Source of the DNA: Elephas maximus indicus
Lineage: Eukaryota; Chordata; Mammalia; Proboscidea; Elephantidae
Length of the DNA stretch: 64,000 nucleotides
Direction: 5' to 3'
Assembly: GCF_024166365.1 (NCBI RefSeq)
Contig: NC_064842.1
Location: forward strand, 11,317,001-11,381,000
In this document: positions 11,361 to 22,987 of the stretch, piece after piece
Numbering within the stretch: the first letter of the stretch is position 1
Layout of the letters: every line of letters begins with the position of its first letter
Notes under the pieces: model-generated
Seen by the model: the letters and a program-made list of their open reading frames with translations, nothing else
Databases searched by the model: none
What the model was told of the DNA's origin: nothing
Translations under genes and position numbers: made by a program

Positions 11361-12337
11361 GTTGTTGTTAAGTGCTGTCAAGTTGGCTCCAATTCACAGT
11401 GACCCCATGTACAACAGAATGAAGCACTGCCTGGTCCTGTACCATCCTCACATTGTCATGCTTGAGCCCATTATTGCAGTCACTGTGTCAATCCATCTCG
11501 TTGAGGGTCTTCCTCTTCTTTGCTGACCCTCTACTTTACCAAGCATGATGTCCTTCTCTAGGGACCGGTTGCTCCTGATGACATGTCCTAAGTGTGTGAG
11601 AAATAATCTCGCCATCTTTGCTTCTAAAGAGCATTTTGGTTGTACTTCTTCCAAAACAGATTTGTTCGTTCTTTTGGCAGTCCATGGTATAGTCAATATT
11701 CTTCACCAAAACCACAGTTATTCTTCGGTTTTCCTTATTCATTGTCCATGGTTTGGGTCAAGTGCCCCTTAGTCTTCAAGGTGACATCTTTGCTTTTTAA
11801 CACTTTAAAGAGATCTTTTGTAGCAAATTTGCCTAATGCAATGTGTCTTTTGATTTCTTGATTGCTGCTTCCATGGGTGTTGATTGTGAATCTAAGTAAA
11901 ACGAAATCCTTGAGAACTTCAATCTTTTCTTCATTTATCATGATGTTGCTTACTGGTTGAATTGTGAGGATTTTTGTTTTCTTTATGTTGAGGTATAATC
12001 CATGTTGCAGGCTGTGGTCCTTGATATTCTTCAGTAAGTGCTTCAAGGACTCTTCACTTTCGCCAAGCAAGGTTGTGTCATCTGCATAGTGCAAGCTGTT
12101 AATGAGTCTTCCTCCAATCCTGATGCCCTGTTCTTCTTCATAAAGTCCATCTTCTCAGATTATTTGCTCATCATACAGAATGAATAAATATGGTGAAAGG
12201 ATATGACTCTGACACACACCTTTCTGACTTTAAAACACGCAGTATCCCCTTATTCTGTTCAAACTACTGGTTCGTGATCTATGTACAGGCTCCTCATGAG
12301 CACAATGAAGTGTTCTGGAATTCCCAGTCTTCATAAT
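11361..12337 (-). repeat. RTE LINE 3' fragment with RT palm remnant
   Basis: A 977-bp minus-strand piece. The reverse transcriptase active site is readable as HYADDTTLL in a 119-codon frame at 12094-11735, so this copy keeps both catalytic Asp residues. Frameshifts split the ORF, and the 5' two thirds are missing. The 3' end is gttgttgttaagtgctgtca. Confidence 0.92.
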
Positions 12338-12599
12338 GGGAATAGAAATGATTTGGTTTTGGATATGCACTTAGAATATGCATTTTTAGTTGGTAGAGCA
12401 TGAAAGATGTTGTGTCCTTCTTCGTGCATTGTGTCAGGAGACACAGGGATGTCCTATTATTGGTCAGCATAAGATCTCTTAAAGGGGATTTTGGAAAAGT
12501 ACATCTCAGCATTGCTAGACCTGACTTCCCAAGTCCGAAATCTAGACCCACAAATATAAGGGTTTTCATGGGGACAGAATATCAAAAATCAGGAGGGGA

Positions 12600-12720
12600 C
12601 CAACATCTATTGTGTGTCTTGCACTCTAAAAACTGTATCATAGACATCATTTTAGTCCTTGTAGAACTCCCTGAGGTAGGTATTATTATCACTAGTTTAG
12701 TGCTGAAGTGAGTCAGCAAG
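12600..12720 (-). repeat. MIR fragment
   Basis: The pattern actccctgaggtaggtatta followed by tcagcaaggttaaaaacttg is the MIR core on the minus strand. Confidence 0.5.
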
Positions 12721-13507
12721 GTTAAAAACTTGATAGAAGCCATACAAACTAACAGGCTTTGAATTTTGGTGTACCTTACATTAGGTTATAGCTCATAATC
12801 ACCTTATTAAACAGATTGATTTAAACTTACCCAGATTGATTTAAACTTAGAGGTAATCAAATTGAGGTACTCTATGTGTTTTCTCTCAATAACCCCTGCA
12901 GAGCCCCACGGCTCCACGCACCCTCTTTGACCCCCACCTGACAGCACCTTATCTACTACTCACTGTCTTTGGCTGCCTCTGGCTGGCTAGTTCCCTACTT
13001 CTCCCCACTCACAGCTCCTCTCATCAAAGATACCTTGGGCTTGAAATCTACCCAAGGATTTCTTAACCTTCATCAGCATTTTTATTATTTCTCACTCTCT
13101 CGGGTGCTTTGGAAACCTAGGTTGTAGTTGCCAAAGCATTTCACTAGTCATCCTCTTAAGGAATCCCGGGACTAAACTCTTGGGAGAGGAGCTGTGTGGT
13201 TGTCTTTTCTCAGAAATTGCTCCTTAAACATTGATGGAGGTAAAATGCTCAGAAGTTGAATGGCCAGAAATGAAGAGATATACAGCTCTTTCCATGGGAA
13301 TTTATACTCTAACAATCCCACATCCAAAGGAAGGTTCACACTATAAAATACTAGGCATCACAGAAGGCCACAGGCAGGTCTGGTCATGGGGGGTAATCTC
13401 TTGAGAAAGTCCACTTTCAGGCAGTGCTCACATTTCCATCAGTGTTCCAGAGGGTTCGCTTTCCCTGAGGGAGGCTGTGCAATGCCTTTGGAGATCAACA
13501 GGAACCA
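12721..13507. other. Unassigned intergenic sequence
   Basis: It includes a short direct repeat of acccagattgatttaaactt-like units at about 12815-12850. No gene was recognised. Confidence 0.5.
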
Positions 13508-13640
13508 CCAAAACCAACACGCCAAACCTGTTGCTGTTGAGTTGATTCTGATCCATAGCAACCCTGTAGGACACGCAACTGCCCCATAGGGTTTTGGTTA
13601 GCAGCCATATCATTTAACCACTGGGCCACCAGGGCTTCAC
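13508..13640 (-). repeat. AfroSINE, internally deleted
   Basis: Tail region aaacctgttgctgttgagtt and head gggccaccagggcttc are present. The middle around gagcagctggtgg is missing. Confidence 0.88.
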
Positions 13641-13812
13641 AGGAACCACAGTTAGTGGAAATCGAAGGTTAAGCCAGGAGAATAGAAGAGTCGAAGGGCA
13701 ACCGATTAACTTCCTTTAACTAACAGTTATTCATCCCTTTGTTTTTTTTTTTTAACTCGTTCATCCAACTCTCCAAACAACACAGGAAACCAACATCTGT
13801 TTATCTAGAGAA

Positions 13813-14040
13813 AGTTTAGCATAGAGGTAAGAGCAAGGGTTTTTGGGTCAGACAGACTGGGCTTCCAAACCTGCCCTCACCCGCCCCTGCTGTTGCACTC
13901 AGTGTGACCCTAAGTTAGGTGTCTGACTTTTCAAAGTCTCTGTTTCTCATCCATAAATGGGGATAATAAGGTCTACCTCTGGGGAGGTGGTGAGTACTGG
14001 ATGAGATGGTATCTGTAGAGTTCGTGATAGTGTTAGTGTA
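13813..14040 (+). repeat. MIR
   Basis: gcatagaggtaagagcaagg, then gttaggtgtctgacttttca and ataaatggggataataaggt follow the MIR order. Confidence 0.65.
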
Positions 14041-14653
14041 TTCTGAACACTCAGAAACTTCTAGCTATTACTATGGAGCACCCACTCCCGTGTGGGAAGG
14101 GGAGTAGGCTCTTTCCATTCATTTCTTAGTGGATTGATCAGGCATTCCAGGTGTCCCCTCTGAAGAAGGTCATACTAGGTGGATATGAGACATGGGAACT
14201 GTTCAGTTACAACACAGGGATGCAGTACTGGTCATGTTGTGTGTACACATGTACTAGGGGAACACGGGCGTGGAGAACTTCAGTCCTGCCTGGGCAAGAG
14301 GTGGGGAAGGATGGGGGCCAGGGGAGAAGAGTGCTGGGGAAGACTTCAAAGTGATAGTGACATCTAAGTTGGGTCTGAAGGATGTGGAGGACTGCGTCGT
14401 GTGGGAGAGAAAATAACTGCATGGCGCCTCTGCAGGTCTGTCTGCAGTCATTTGCCCTGATTTACGTGTTCACAGGCAAGTCTGTTATTTTTGGGTTTTC
14501 ATCTATGTTTGGTTTCTTCCCTGATAATAGATGGTAAGTTGAGACAATAACCTATCTTCTTTTAGCAAGTTATTTATCTTTGCTGAACTTTTCTTCTCCT
14601 CTATAATATGAAGCTGAAGCTGCCTCATGGTTTCTTTGTGAAAATTAAATGAA
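14041..14653. other. Unassigned intergenic sequence
   Basis: No recognised repeat. Several short frames overlap at 14150-14450 with no protein-like signature. Confidence 0.5.
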
Positions 14654-14698
14654 CTCTCTCTCTCTCTTTCTACATATATGTATATATGTATATTTATA
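14654..14698. repeat. CT and TA/TG microsatellite
   Basis: A ct dinucleotide run followed by tatatg repeats. Confidence 0.9.
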
Positions 14699-14712
14699 CC
14701 AAAAAAAAAAAA

Positions 14713-15000
14713 GAAATCCAACCCGTTGTTGCCGTTGAGTTGATTCTGACTCATAGTGACCCTAATAGGACAGAGTAAAACTTTTGGTTAGCAGCCAAGC
14801 TATTAACCACTGTACAGTCAAACCAAAAACCAAACCCATTGCTCTGGAGTGGATTCCAACTCACAGTTACCCTATAGAACAGAGTAGAACTGCCCCCATA
14901 TGGTTTCCAAGGAGCAGCTGGTGGATTCGAACTGCCAACCTTTTGGTTAGCAGCCAATCTCTTAACCACTGTGACACCAGGGGTCCACTGTATCACCAGG
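14713..15000 (-). repeat. Older AfroSINE split by a younger AfroSINE
   Basis: The outer minus copy (tail at 14713-14814, head at 14985-15000) lacks its middle part. It is interrupted by the copy at 14815-14984, with ccactgta repeated on both sides. Confidence 0.88.
14815..14984 (-). repeat. AfroSINE inserted in another AfroSINE
   Basis: Complete minus copy. The 8-bp repeat ccactgta at 14807-14814 and 14985-14992 is the target-site duplication. Both elements have the same orientation. Confidence 0.92.
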
Positions 15001-15006
15001 AGTCCG

Positions 15007-15063
15007 TATATTTATACATAGACACATACATATATGTGTGCATGTATGTGTGTATATGTATAT
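15007..15063. repeat. TA/TG/CA-rich microsatellite
   Basis: Alternating purine-pyrimidine sequence directly downstream of the nested SINE pair. Confidence 0.85.
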
Positions 15064-15268
15064 AAAATTAAAATGTATATAGTAGTGCCTGGAGCCTAAT
15101 AGCTGCTCAACAAATATTATTTATAATGGCCTCCTCTATTCCGTTGACAAATTTCTCCTTGCCTGTACACCGTAGAAAACAAAACAGACAAAAAGGATAG
15201 TTGGCTGGGATTAATGGGTCTATAATTTTAACTTGAGGGCAACTTGACTCCCACAATGCTATAACCCA

Positions 15269-15434
15269 CCAAAAAGCCAAACCAAACCTGTTACTGTCGA
15301 GTCAATTTAGACTCACAGCACCCCTATAGGACAGAGTAGAGCTCCATAGGGTTTCCAGAAAGAGCTGGTGGATCCAAACTGCCAATCTTTTGGTTAGCAG
15401 CCAAGCTCTTAACCACTGCATCACCAGGGTTCCT
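15269..15434 (-). repeat. AfroSINE, short type
   Basis: aaacctgttactgtcgagtc, ccaatcttttggttagcagc and ccactgcatcaccagggttc mark a complete minus copy. Confidence 0.93.
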
Positions 15435-16341
15435 GTATCTCCCACAAAGTCTAGCATATAGGAGGCTGGGGAAAGAAGGGAGGAGAGGGGATGGCAGAAA
15501 GGGGAAGAGAGAAGAGGGAGGAGAAAGACTGGCCCGGGTATTACTTTATGAACCCTGTGCTGTGGGAAATTTATCTCCTTCCCTGCAGGGCAAAGTTGAA
15601 AATAACTTAGTTATTGTGGAATTTTTTCTTTCTTCTTTGCGTTGTGCTATGGGTTCTCCATCTACATTGTCTCATTTAATCTTCACAACTGAAGCTCAGA
15701 GGTATTTGAGTAACTTACTCAAAGTCACACAGACTGAAACCCAGTCTGATTCCAATGAAATTTCTTTTTCCATAACATCATACTGAACGTGACTAAGATA
15801 TTGCATTTCTCTAACAAGGAACCACGTGTCTCCCAGAAGTAAAAGAGAAAATATCTGGTTTCTTGTCCAAGATGTCCTTTGCTAACTGTATGTGATCTTC
15901 GGGTACTCACAAACTATTATTTGTTAAGGCTCAATTTGCTCTTTTGTAAAATGGGGATAATGCCTGCCTTTGCTAACCTCACAAGATTGCCATGAGGGTC
16001 CAACAGCATGGGTGTGTAAAAGAAAATAACCCGTGTAAATTGTAGAGCTGTAAACATGTGAAAACCTATTAAAGGCACATTCACACTAATGTGGACATGA
16101 CTGATATCAGATTCTACGCGGAGCAGAGATGGAATAGGCCAAGTAGGAAGAAATGGACAGAGTAAAACATTGGCACAGAGAAATAAAAGGGTGCAAGAAC
16201 AGGCTGGGGCATTTAAAGGATGTTTCAGCTATATAATTTTCTGAACCAGTTCTGCCCAGGCCCAATGTGGCATTCTTTACTCTCCCGCACACTGTTCCTG
16301 TGTTTACCTAAGCTTCCAGAATCCATAGGATGTCCCCCGCA
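15435..16341. other. Intergenic sequence with MIR-like pieces
   Basis: A purine-rich patch is at 15465-15530. 15650-15745 resembles a minus MIR (cttactcaaagtcacacaga). 15885-16070 resembles a plus MIR (tgctcttttgtaaaatgggg). No gene was seen. Confidence 0.5.
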
Positions 16342-16430
16342 AACACACGCACACATACACACAGACGTGCACACACACACACACGCATGCATGTACGCAC
16401 ACACGCATGCATACAAACATGCATACACCC
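16342..16430. repeat. CA/CG-rich microsatellite
   Basis: About 90 bases of nearly uninterrupted alternating purine and pyrimidine (ac, gc and gt steps). It gives long spurious open frames on both strands. Confidence 0.93.
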
Positions 16431-16539
16431 TCCCTGGGGAGGAGAGCCTTTCCTCTCCAAATATGTACAAAACCACCAGACCCAAAGCCGGCTGTGGGCT
16501 GAGATCAGGGCTATTCTGGGGCCACCAGTTTGCACGCTG

Positions 16540-16960
16540 ATAGGGGGAGATTAATGAGACAGTCTGCTCATCCATTGCAATTAGTAACAACACTGGAACT
16601 ATTCTGGGGCTATGTCTATGCCGGGAACTTGAACTGCTCATCAGCCGTCCTTACTTGAAGACCTGTGGGTAATTAGGGCCTTGTTAAATATAGGAGAATC
16701 AGCCCCGAGCAGCCCCATCTGTGCCGGCGCCTTTGGAGCTGAGGAGACGTTGTGCTCTTCAAGAGCAGCAAAAGGGGGATTTAGCTTCGACCTGGAGGAT
16801 TTTGGTGTTGCTTAAGGAAAGCTAAAAATGCCCCAGGCTTTTAGCCCCACACTGGCTGTCAGATACAATTTAGGAGTGAAAACCACATCAGGCTCACACA
16901 TTTATGGGTCCTGATTAGCCAGGCCACAGGTTTTCCACCTGCCCATTATAAAAGGACAGC
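16540..16960. other. Candidate conserved non-coding block
   Basis: Repeat-free and not low-complexity. It has homeodomain-like taattagg and ttaatgag cores and a ttaaatatag AT box. Conservation is inferred from appearance only. Confidence 0.3.
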
Positions 16961-17177
16961 TTAGCTTAGGACGGAGGCCACAGAGGGACTGCAGTGTGAC
17001 TGTAAACTTCATATTTGAACAAGAACAGCTTAAGAAAATAGAGAGGGTGAGGAAGGATGTACTAGCCTGTAGTCGCAACACCCTCCGACCTCCAGCTCCA
17101 AACAGTTGTGTAGGCATTGGCTCATTATGAAGCACTTTTCTGTCCTTGTGAAAAAGTACTCTTAAGTAATGAGCTAA

Positions 17178-17331
17178 TACCATTGCCCTCGCGTTGATTC
17201 TGACTCATTGCAACCCTAAAGGACAGAGTAGAACTGCCCCATAGACTTTCCAAGGAATGCCTGGTGGATTTGAACTGTCGACCTTTTGATTAGCAGCTGT
17301 AGCACTTAACCACTGTGCCACCAGGGTTTCC
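17178..17331 (-). repeat. AfroSINE, short type
   Basis: Minus copy with gttgattctgactcattgca and gtcgaccttttgattagcag, closing at gtgccaccagggtttcc. Confidence 0.93.
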
Positions 17332-17756
17332 AACAAGCTAATAGCATTCCGTATATCTAAAGTACTTTCTTCTGAAGAGTTTGGAAATTCTTAGCAGACA
17401 TTAAGCTATTTATCTCACAAATATTTCTGAGGGTCTAAGAAAGGACACATATTATTATCTCCATTTTATAGGTTTTATTGTTCTCTCTCCTTGCTTGAAA
17501 TTGGGGTGTGGAGAATAAAATCAGGCTCCTGGGTAGAGTCCACAATAGGCCCCAGAGAGTGCCACCCTGGGGTCCTGTGGCCACCAGTCTCAGTGGTCAT
17601 GGTCTCTTTGTCCTTTGAGCCCTGCGACTCAATATATGGTCCTAGCACATTGTTTCAGCAGCAGGGAGTTTCTGTTTATTAAGATGGGAAATTTGGCAAT
17701 GATTATGGGAGATTTTTGAGCAGCATGATTCATGTGATTACTATCGCTAAATAAAC

Positions 17757-17915
17757 TAACCTGTGGCCGTCGAGTCTATTCTGACTCACAGTGACCCTAA
17801 AGGACAGAGCAGAACTGCCCCCATAGGGTTTCCAAGGAGCGCCTGGTAAATTCAAACTGCCGACCTTTTGATTAGCAGTCGTAGCTCTTAACCACTACGC
17901 CACCAGGTTCGCCTG
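17757..17915 (-). repeat. AfroSINE, short type
   Basis: Minus copy. It shares the gattagcag variant with the copy at 17178, so the two may belong to one subfamily. Confidence 0.93.
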
Positions 17916-17972
17916 AATTGGAAAATGTCATGTTATATATATTTTTGCAACAATAAAAACAAAACAACAAAA

Positions 17973-18130
17973 CAAGTGTGGGCCTTGGATCAGCAGCATT
18001 GGCGTGCCCTGAAATCGTGGTAGAAATTCAGGTTCTCAGGCCCCATCCCACTTCTACTAAATCAGAATGGACCTTTTTACAAGGTCCCCAGGTGATCTGT
18101 ATGCATAGGAAAAGCCTGAAAAACACTCTG
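17973..18130 (+). repeat. MER5A-like hAT remnant
   Basis: It follows the MER5A order: ggatcagcagcattggcgtg, tagaaattcaggttctcagg, ctactaaatcagaatggac and caggtgatctgtatgcat. Confidence 0.7.
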
Positions 18131-18904
18131 CAAGATGCCTGCCACCTTGTGTCTTGGAGGGAAGTGGGGAAAAGGCGGCTTTCCAGGTAATTTCAACCAG
18201 TTTGAGGAGACGTACTGTGAAGCCATTAGACTTCTGCAATGCCCTCGCTGTTGGTTTGTTTGTTTTGTTTTCCTAATGCCTGAAGATCAGACACTTTTCT
18301 AACTCCCTGGTCTCCCAGGATGGCATCTAGATAAACTCAGTTCATCTGACATCCAGCGTGGAGGCCCACGATTGTCTGCAGCTCCCCCTCTAGGCATTGC
18401 CCTGAAGTGCATATGTCTGAGCTTCTTGAGGCGAGTTTCTGGGCCAAGTCCTGTCCATCCATCAAGCCTGATGAAGGAAGAGGATTCAGGATTTCTAGAC
18501 TGAGAAACCCTCTCCCCTAATTGATTCAGGATATTCCATTGTATTTGTGATTACTGAATGTTATCTTATCTACAACTCAGTTACTAGCATCTTCAAGAAG
18601 GGGAGGTGGGCTGTGCATTCCTACAGCTGTAGACCTTGTCACTGTTGAGTTCATATTTCATTCCTGCTACGTTGGCCTGGCCCTGTGAAATCTCCAGGGT
18701 GGTAGCAGGGGCCATCCTATGCTAAGCAGATCCGTGGGAATCAATTCTTGGTGGACTGGCCCCAGCAGAGGTCAACTGTCCCGGACAGGAAGAGAAATTG
18801 CTGACTTTGCAGGTGCTTATGAGTTGCTGGCCAGGAAGGCCACTCTCAGGGCTTAAGGTACTAAGCGCTAGGCAGCAGGCACTCAGGCTGCTGCAGCTTA
18901 GTTG
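18131..18904. other. Unassigned intergenic sequence
   Basis: No gene or repeat box was recognised. It is relatively GC-rich for this part of the window. Confidence 0.5.
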
Positions 18905-19505
18905 TTGTTTTAGTTATCTAGTGCTGCTATAACAGAAATACCACAAGTGGATATCTTTTAACAAAGAGAAATTTATTTTCTCACAGCCTAATAGGCTAGA
19001 AGTCCCAATTCAGGGCGTTAGCTCCAGGGGAAGGCTTTCTTTCTCTGTAGGCTCTGGAGGAAGGCCATTTTTTTAGTAGCTAGAAGTCCCAGTTTAGGGC
19101 GTTAGCTCCAGGGGAAGGCTTTCTTTCTCTGTAGGCTCTGGAGGAAGGCCATTCTCATCTATCTTCCACTGGACTAGGAGCTTCTCCACGCAGGAACCCA
19201 AAGGTCCAAAGGACGCTCTCTGGTCGCAGTGCTTCTTTCTGGGTGGTATGAAGTTCCCCCACCCTCTGCTCGCTTTCCTTTCCTTTTATCTCTTATAAGA
19301 TAAAAGGTGGTGCAGGCCACACCCTAGGGAAACCCCCTTTAAATTGGATCAGGGATATGACTTTAGTAAGGGTGTTACAATCCCACCCTAATCCTGTTTA
19401 ACATAAAATTACAATCACAAAATGAAGGGCAACCTCCAATACTGGGAATCATGGCCCAACCAAGTCAACACATATTTTGGCAGACACAATTCAGTCCATG
19501 ACAAT
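18905..19505 (-). repeat. Old interspersed repeat (class not assigned) with internal duplication
   Basis: It begins tagttatctagtgctgctat, followed by a ttatttt-rich segment, and ends near cacaattcagtccatgac. This layout is familiar from many mammals. An 84-bp tandem duplication lies inside at 18996-19163. Confidence 0.55.
18996..19163. repeat. 84-bp tandem duplication
   Basis: The unit starting ctagaagtcccaattcaggg at 18996 recurs at 19080 as ctagaagtcccagtttaggg. The next roughly 60 bases are identical. Confidence 0.93.
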
Positions 19506-19619
19506 TGTTGAGACTGCACCAGGCTCTCCATCTCTGATAAGCCATTGGGGCTATCTTTTTTGAGTTCTTTTGATTTTTCCAACTCATGGACTTCAGGCAA
19601 TCAAAACCACTCATATGAC

Positions 19620-19967
19620 ACCTGAAAAATGAATAAGGAAGACTGAAGAAGAGTTGATGCCTTTAAATTACAGTGTTGGCAAAGAATACCAAATATACAC
19701 GTACTGCCAAAAGAATGATCAAATCTGTCTTGGAAGAAGTACAGCCAGAATACTCCTCAGAGGCAAGGACTAGTCGAAGACATCATGCTTGGTAAAGAAG
19801 AGGGTCAGCGAAAAAGAGGAAGCCCTTCAACAAGATGGATTGACACAGTATCTGCGAAAATGCACTGAAGCATAGCAACGATTGTGAGACAGGCACAGAA
19901 CTGGGCAGTGTTTCGTTCTGTTGTACGTAGGGTCACTATGAGTCGATAGCACCTAACAACAACAACC
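19620..19967 (+). repeat. RTE LINE 3' fragment
   Basis: It carries the C-terminal RTE region (aatgaataaggaagactga, tgccaaaagaatgatcaaat) and ends in the tail gcacctaacaacaacaac. 5' truncated. Confidence 0.9.
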
Positions 19968-20068
19968 CAGCTAGAAAATTATCAAGGGGTGGCAGATACA
20001 GCACCACCCTAGTACGTGGTATTCCACAGGACATTTTGCAGCCATTTAGCCCCATCTGCTGCTGATCA

Positions 20069-20292
20069 ACCAGTTGCTGTCATGTGGTTTCCAACTCATG
20101 GCGACCCCATGTGTGTCAAACTATACTCCATAGGGTTTTCGATGTCTGATTTATCGGAAGCAGATCACCAGGCTTTTCTTCTGAGACACCTTAGGTGGAC
20201 TCAAACCTCCAAACTTTAATGCTTAACACACTTGACTGCTAACCAAAATGCTGCCGATTCAAGTCCACCCAGAGGTACCTCAGAGGAAAGGG
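20069..20292 (-). repeat. Divergent AfroSINE, long type, plus inverted head fragment
   Basis: 20069-20232 is a minus long-type copy (ccatagggttttcgatgtct, ggaagcagatcaccaggctt). 20233-20292 is a plus-strand head piece (gctaaccaaaatgctgccga, agtccacccagaggtacctc). Confidence 0.75.
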
Positions 20293-20761
20293 TCTAAAGA
20301 TGAATGACGGGCAAGTATGTGCCATCTTTTTACCCCACCTGATCACTCCTGTCCTGTGGTTTCTGAGAGGTTCTTATAGCTCCATGTCAAGAACTATACA
20401 GTGTATTATACCACCAGCTATTACATGACACACGGAAGGAATTTCAGGAGAGGAGTATCTTCATTGGCTCTACTTCCTTAACTCTTGAACAATTCTCTCC
20501 TTGCCCAAGTAAGCAGCACAGATGCCATTTGTCAGGTTGCCCTTTTTGTTGATTTTCCTTAACAGCATGAAGGGCCCAGAGTAGACGTTGTTTTAGGTGC
20601 TGCAGGTGTAGCAGTGAACAGGCAGACATGGTTCCTGCCCTCGTGGAGTCTACAGATTGGTGAGGGCAGAAGATCTCAAATAAACAATCACAAAAATAAT
20701 TGCACAGTTAAAATTGGAACAAATGTGACCAAGGAAATGTGCAGGATGATACATACATTGG
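20293..20761. other. Intergenic sequence with an old-repeat-like stretch
   Basis: 20590-20755 (gcagtgaacaggcagacatg, ccctcgtggagtctacagat) resembles an ancient mammalian repeat. It has no gene features. Confidence 0.45.
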
Positions 20762-21358
20762 TGTGCTGGTTAAAAAAATGCTGTCAAGTCGATCCTGACT
20801 TATGGCAACCTCATGTGTTACAGAGTAGAACTACTCCATAGCATTTTCTTGGCTGTGAAAGCTGGAAAATGAATAAGGAAGACTAAAGAAGAATTGATTC
20901 CTTTGAATTATGGTGCTGGCGAAGAATATTGAATATACTATGGACTGCCAGAAGAACAAACAAATCTGTCTTGGAAGTACAGTTAGAATGCTCCTTAGAA
21001 GCAAGGACGGCAACACTTCAGCTCGTGTACTTTGGACGTGTTGTCAGGAGGGACCAGTCTCTGGTGAAGGACATCATGCTTGGTAGAGTAGAGGGTCAGT
21101 GAAAGAGAGGAAGACCCTCAATGTGATAGATTGACACAGTGGCGGCAACAATGGGCTCAAGTGTATCAATGATTGTGGGGATGGTGCAGGACTGGGCAGT
21201 GTTTCGTTCTGTTGTACACAGGGTCGCTATGAGTCAGAACTGACTCGACAGCACCTAAAAACAACTAATGGCCTTTCTTCTGTGGCGCTGCTAGGCAGGT
21301 TTGAACCACCAACATTTAGGTTAGTAATCAAACACAAACCATTGGTGCCTCCCAGGGA
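20762..21358 (-). repeat. Long-type AfroSINE split by an RTE fragment
   Basis: The left part (20762-20853) and right part (21271-21358, ggtttgaaccaccaacattt) form one minus-strand SINE. The RTE piece at 20856-21268 lies between them. About 25 bp of SINE seems lost at the junction. Confidence 0.8.
20856..21268 (+). repeat. RTE LINE 3' fragment inserted in a SINE
   Basis: It carries aatgaataaggaagactaaa to the tail cgacagcacctaaaaacaac. 5' truncated. Confidence 0.9.
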
Positions 21359-22862
21359 TCTTTGTTATGCTGGCAAACCAGCATCAAAATTAAAAAATCC
21401 TCATTTGTAGCATTTGCCCATTTCCATGGTGTAAATATTTCTACCATGGCTGATTTCAAAAGATCAACAGTTGCCAGCTCACAAAATTCCAGAATATTTA
21501 ACAATCCTCTCATGAGCTGGTAGGATCCTACTTCCACATACCACTGGGTCAAGTAGAACATAATAGAAAGGGACTGAGCCAAGTTATGGGGGTCAGAGCT
21601 TTCCTGAAGAAGTTCAATTCAAGCTGAAATCTGTAGGACCAGCAATAGATAGCTAGGAAAAGAGTGGGGGCAAAATACTTTCCAGGCAGAGGGAACAGCT
21701 TATGTAAAGACCTCAAAGTAGGAAGGAACACAGTGTTTGAAGTAAAAGGAGAAGGCAAATGTGGTGGAGCTTACAGAACCCCAAAACCACATGAGAAAAG
21801 GAACTGAGCTACAGGCAGGTTAAGTAACCAAGTAATTTGTTCAAGTTCACACAACTGCAAAGTGGTAGGGTATGGATCTGAATCTAGGCAATCTTTATAA
21901 AAGTTTTCCATATTATCATTACTTTCTGCTGTTTTTCAGATGAAACTGGAGAGGTAGGCAAGGATCAAACCACAGAGAAGCTGGTGAAATTTGGGACTTA
22001 GTCTAAGACTGATATCAAATCCATGTTCTCAGGGCATCTTTCTAGGCTGTCACTGAATCCATTTGGTTAAAAGACCATCGAAAAAATCTGATGAAAAGTA
22101 TAGAGTCCTGCATCATGTTGAATATGTTCACACACAAACACCTATGTGGGTTTTGAGGGCTTATAGACACCCTGAAGTCCATTTATGATCTCTCTATTGC
22201 TGCAAAGACTGCAGGAAAAGAACTCCTGTGAACTGAAGCTGTCTTCCTGCTTACCTCTTATCTACTCTCCTTCTTACATCCTTTTTGGATTTCATTCTTG
22301 CTCTCTGCCTGCTGTCTTTCTAGCTTCTCTTGCTATTCCTAGAACAGGACACTTTGTCTTCTATTGGAGTCTTGGGGCCACAACCCTGAAAATACCTCTA
22401 GCAAGAGTGTGGAGCTAGGGATCAGAAGATGTTGGTTTTTATGTCGCCCTGCTATGTGACCACTTTACCCCTTGGTTTCCCTACCTATTACATGGAAATG
22501 ATTTAGGATCTACATTTAATGTTTTCCTCAAAGATCCATACTCTGGGACTTCCTTTGTCAAAAATACATCATAAAAATTTACATGTATATGTTAATAATT
22601 TAATTTTCAGTAAGTATACTCTGTATTGACATATTTCAGAGTAAAACTGTAATTATACTTTGCTGTACATTCTTAAGTAAATGCTTTTGAATTCAAAAAA
22701 GATATTTAGAAAAGTATTATAAGCTCTTTGGAAAGAGAGTGCCATTTAAATGCAGAGTGTTACAATTATGGTAATAATTATTTTGCTGCTCTTCCACTAT
22801 TGAGCCTGACCTTGTCTCTTCCCTCACTTGGAACCAGCTATTTTCTCCCTGCCATCCAAAAG
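21359..22862. other. Intergenic sequence, mostly unassigned
   Basis: 21800-21900 resembles a minus MIR (ttgttcaagttcacacaact). 22500-22760 is AT-rich. Short frames here (for example 22185-22418) look incidental. Confidence 0.5.
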
Positions 22863-22985
22863 AAGAAGGAGTCATGATGGCACAGAAGTTAAGTATTCAG
22901 CTGCTAACCAAAATGTTGACAGTTCGAACCTACACAGCGGCTTTGCAGAAGAAAGACCCGATGATCCGTTTCTGTAAAGATTAAA
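22863..22985 (+). repeat. AfroSINE long type, 3' truncated
   Basis: Head agtcatgatggcacagaagt to ccgtttctgtaaagattaa. It abuts the minus copy at 22988 head to head. Confidence 0.85.
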
Positions 22986-22987
22986 CC

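Noticed and set aside
11735-12094. 119-codon frame with an intact RT motif, suggesting an active element
   Set aside because: The copy lacks the endonuclease and the N-terminal RT, and frameshifts follow, so it cannot move on its own.
16225-16641. Overlapping open frames on both strands, up to 138 codons
   Set aside because: Caused by the CA/CG microsatellite, which lacks stop codons in several frames.
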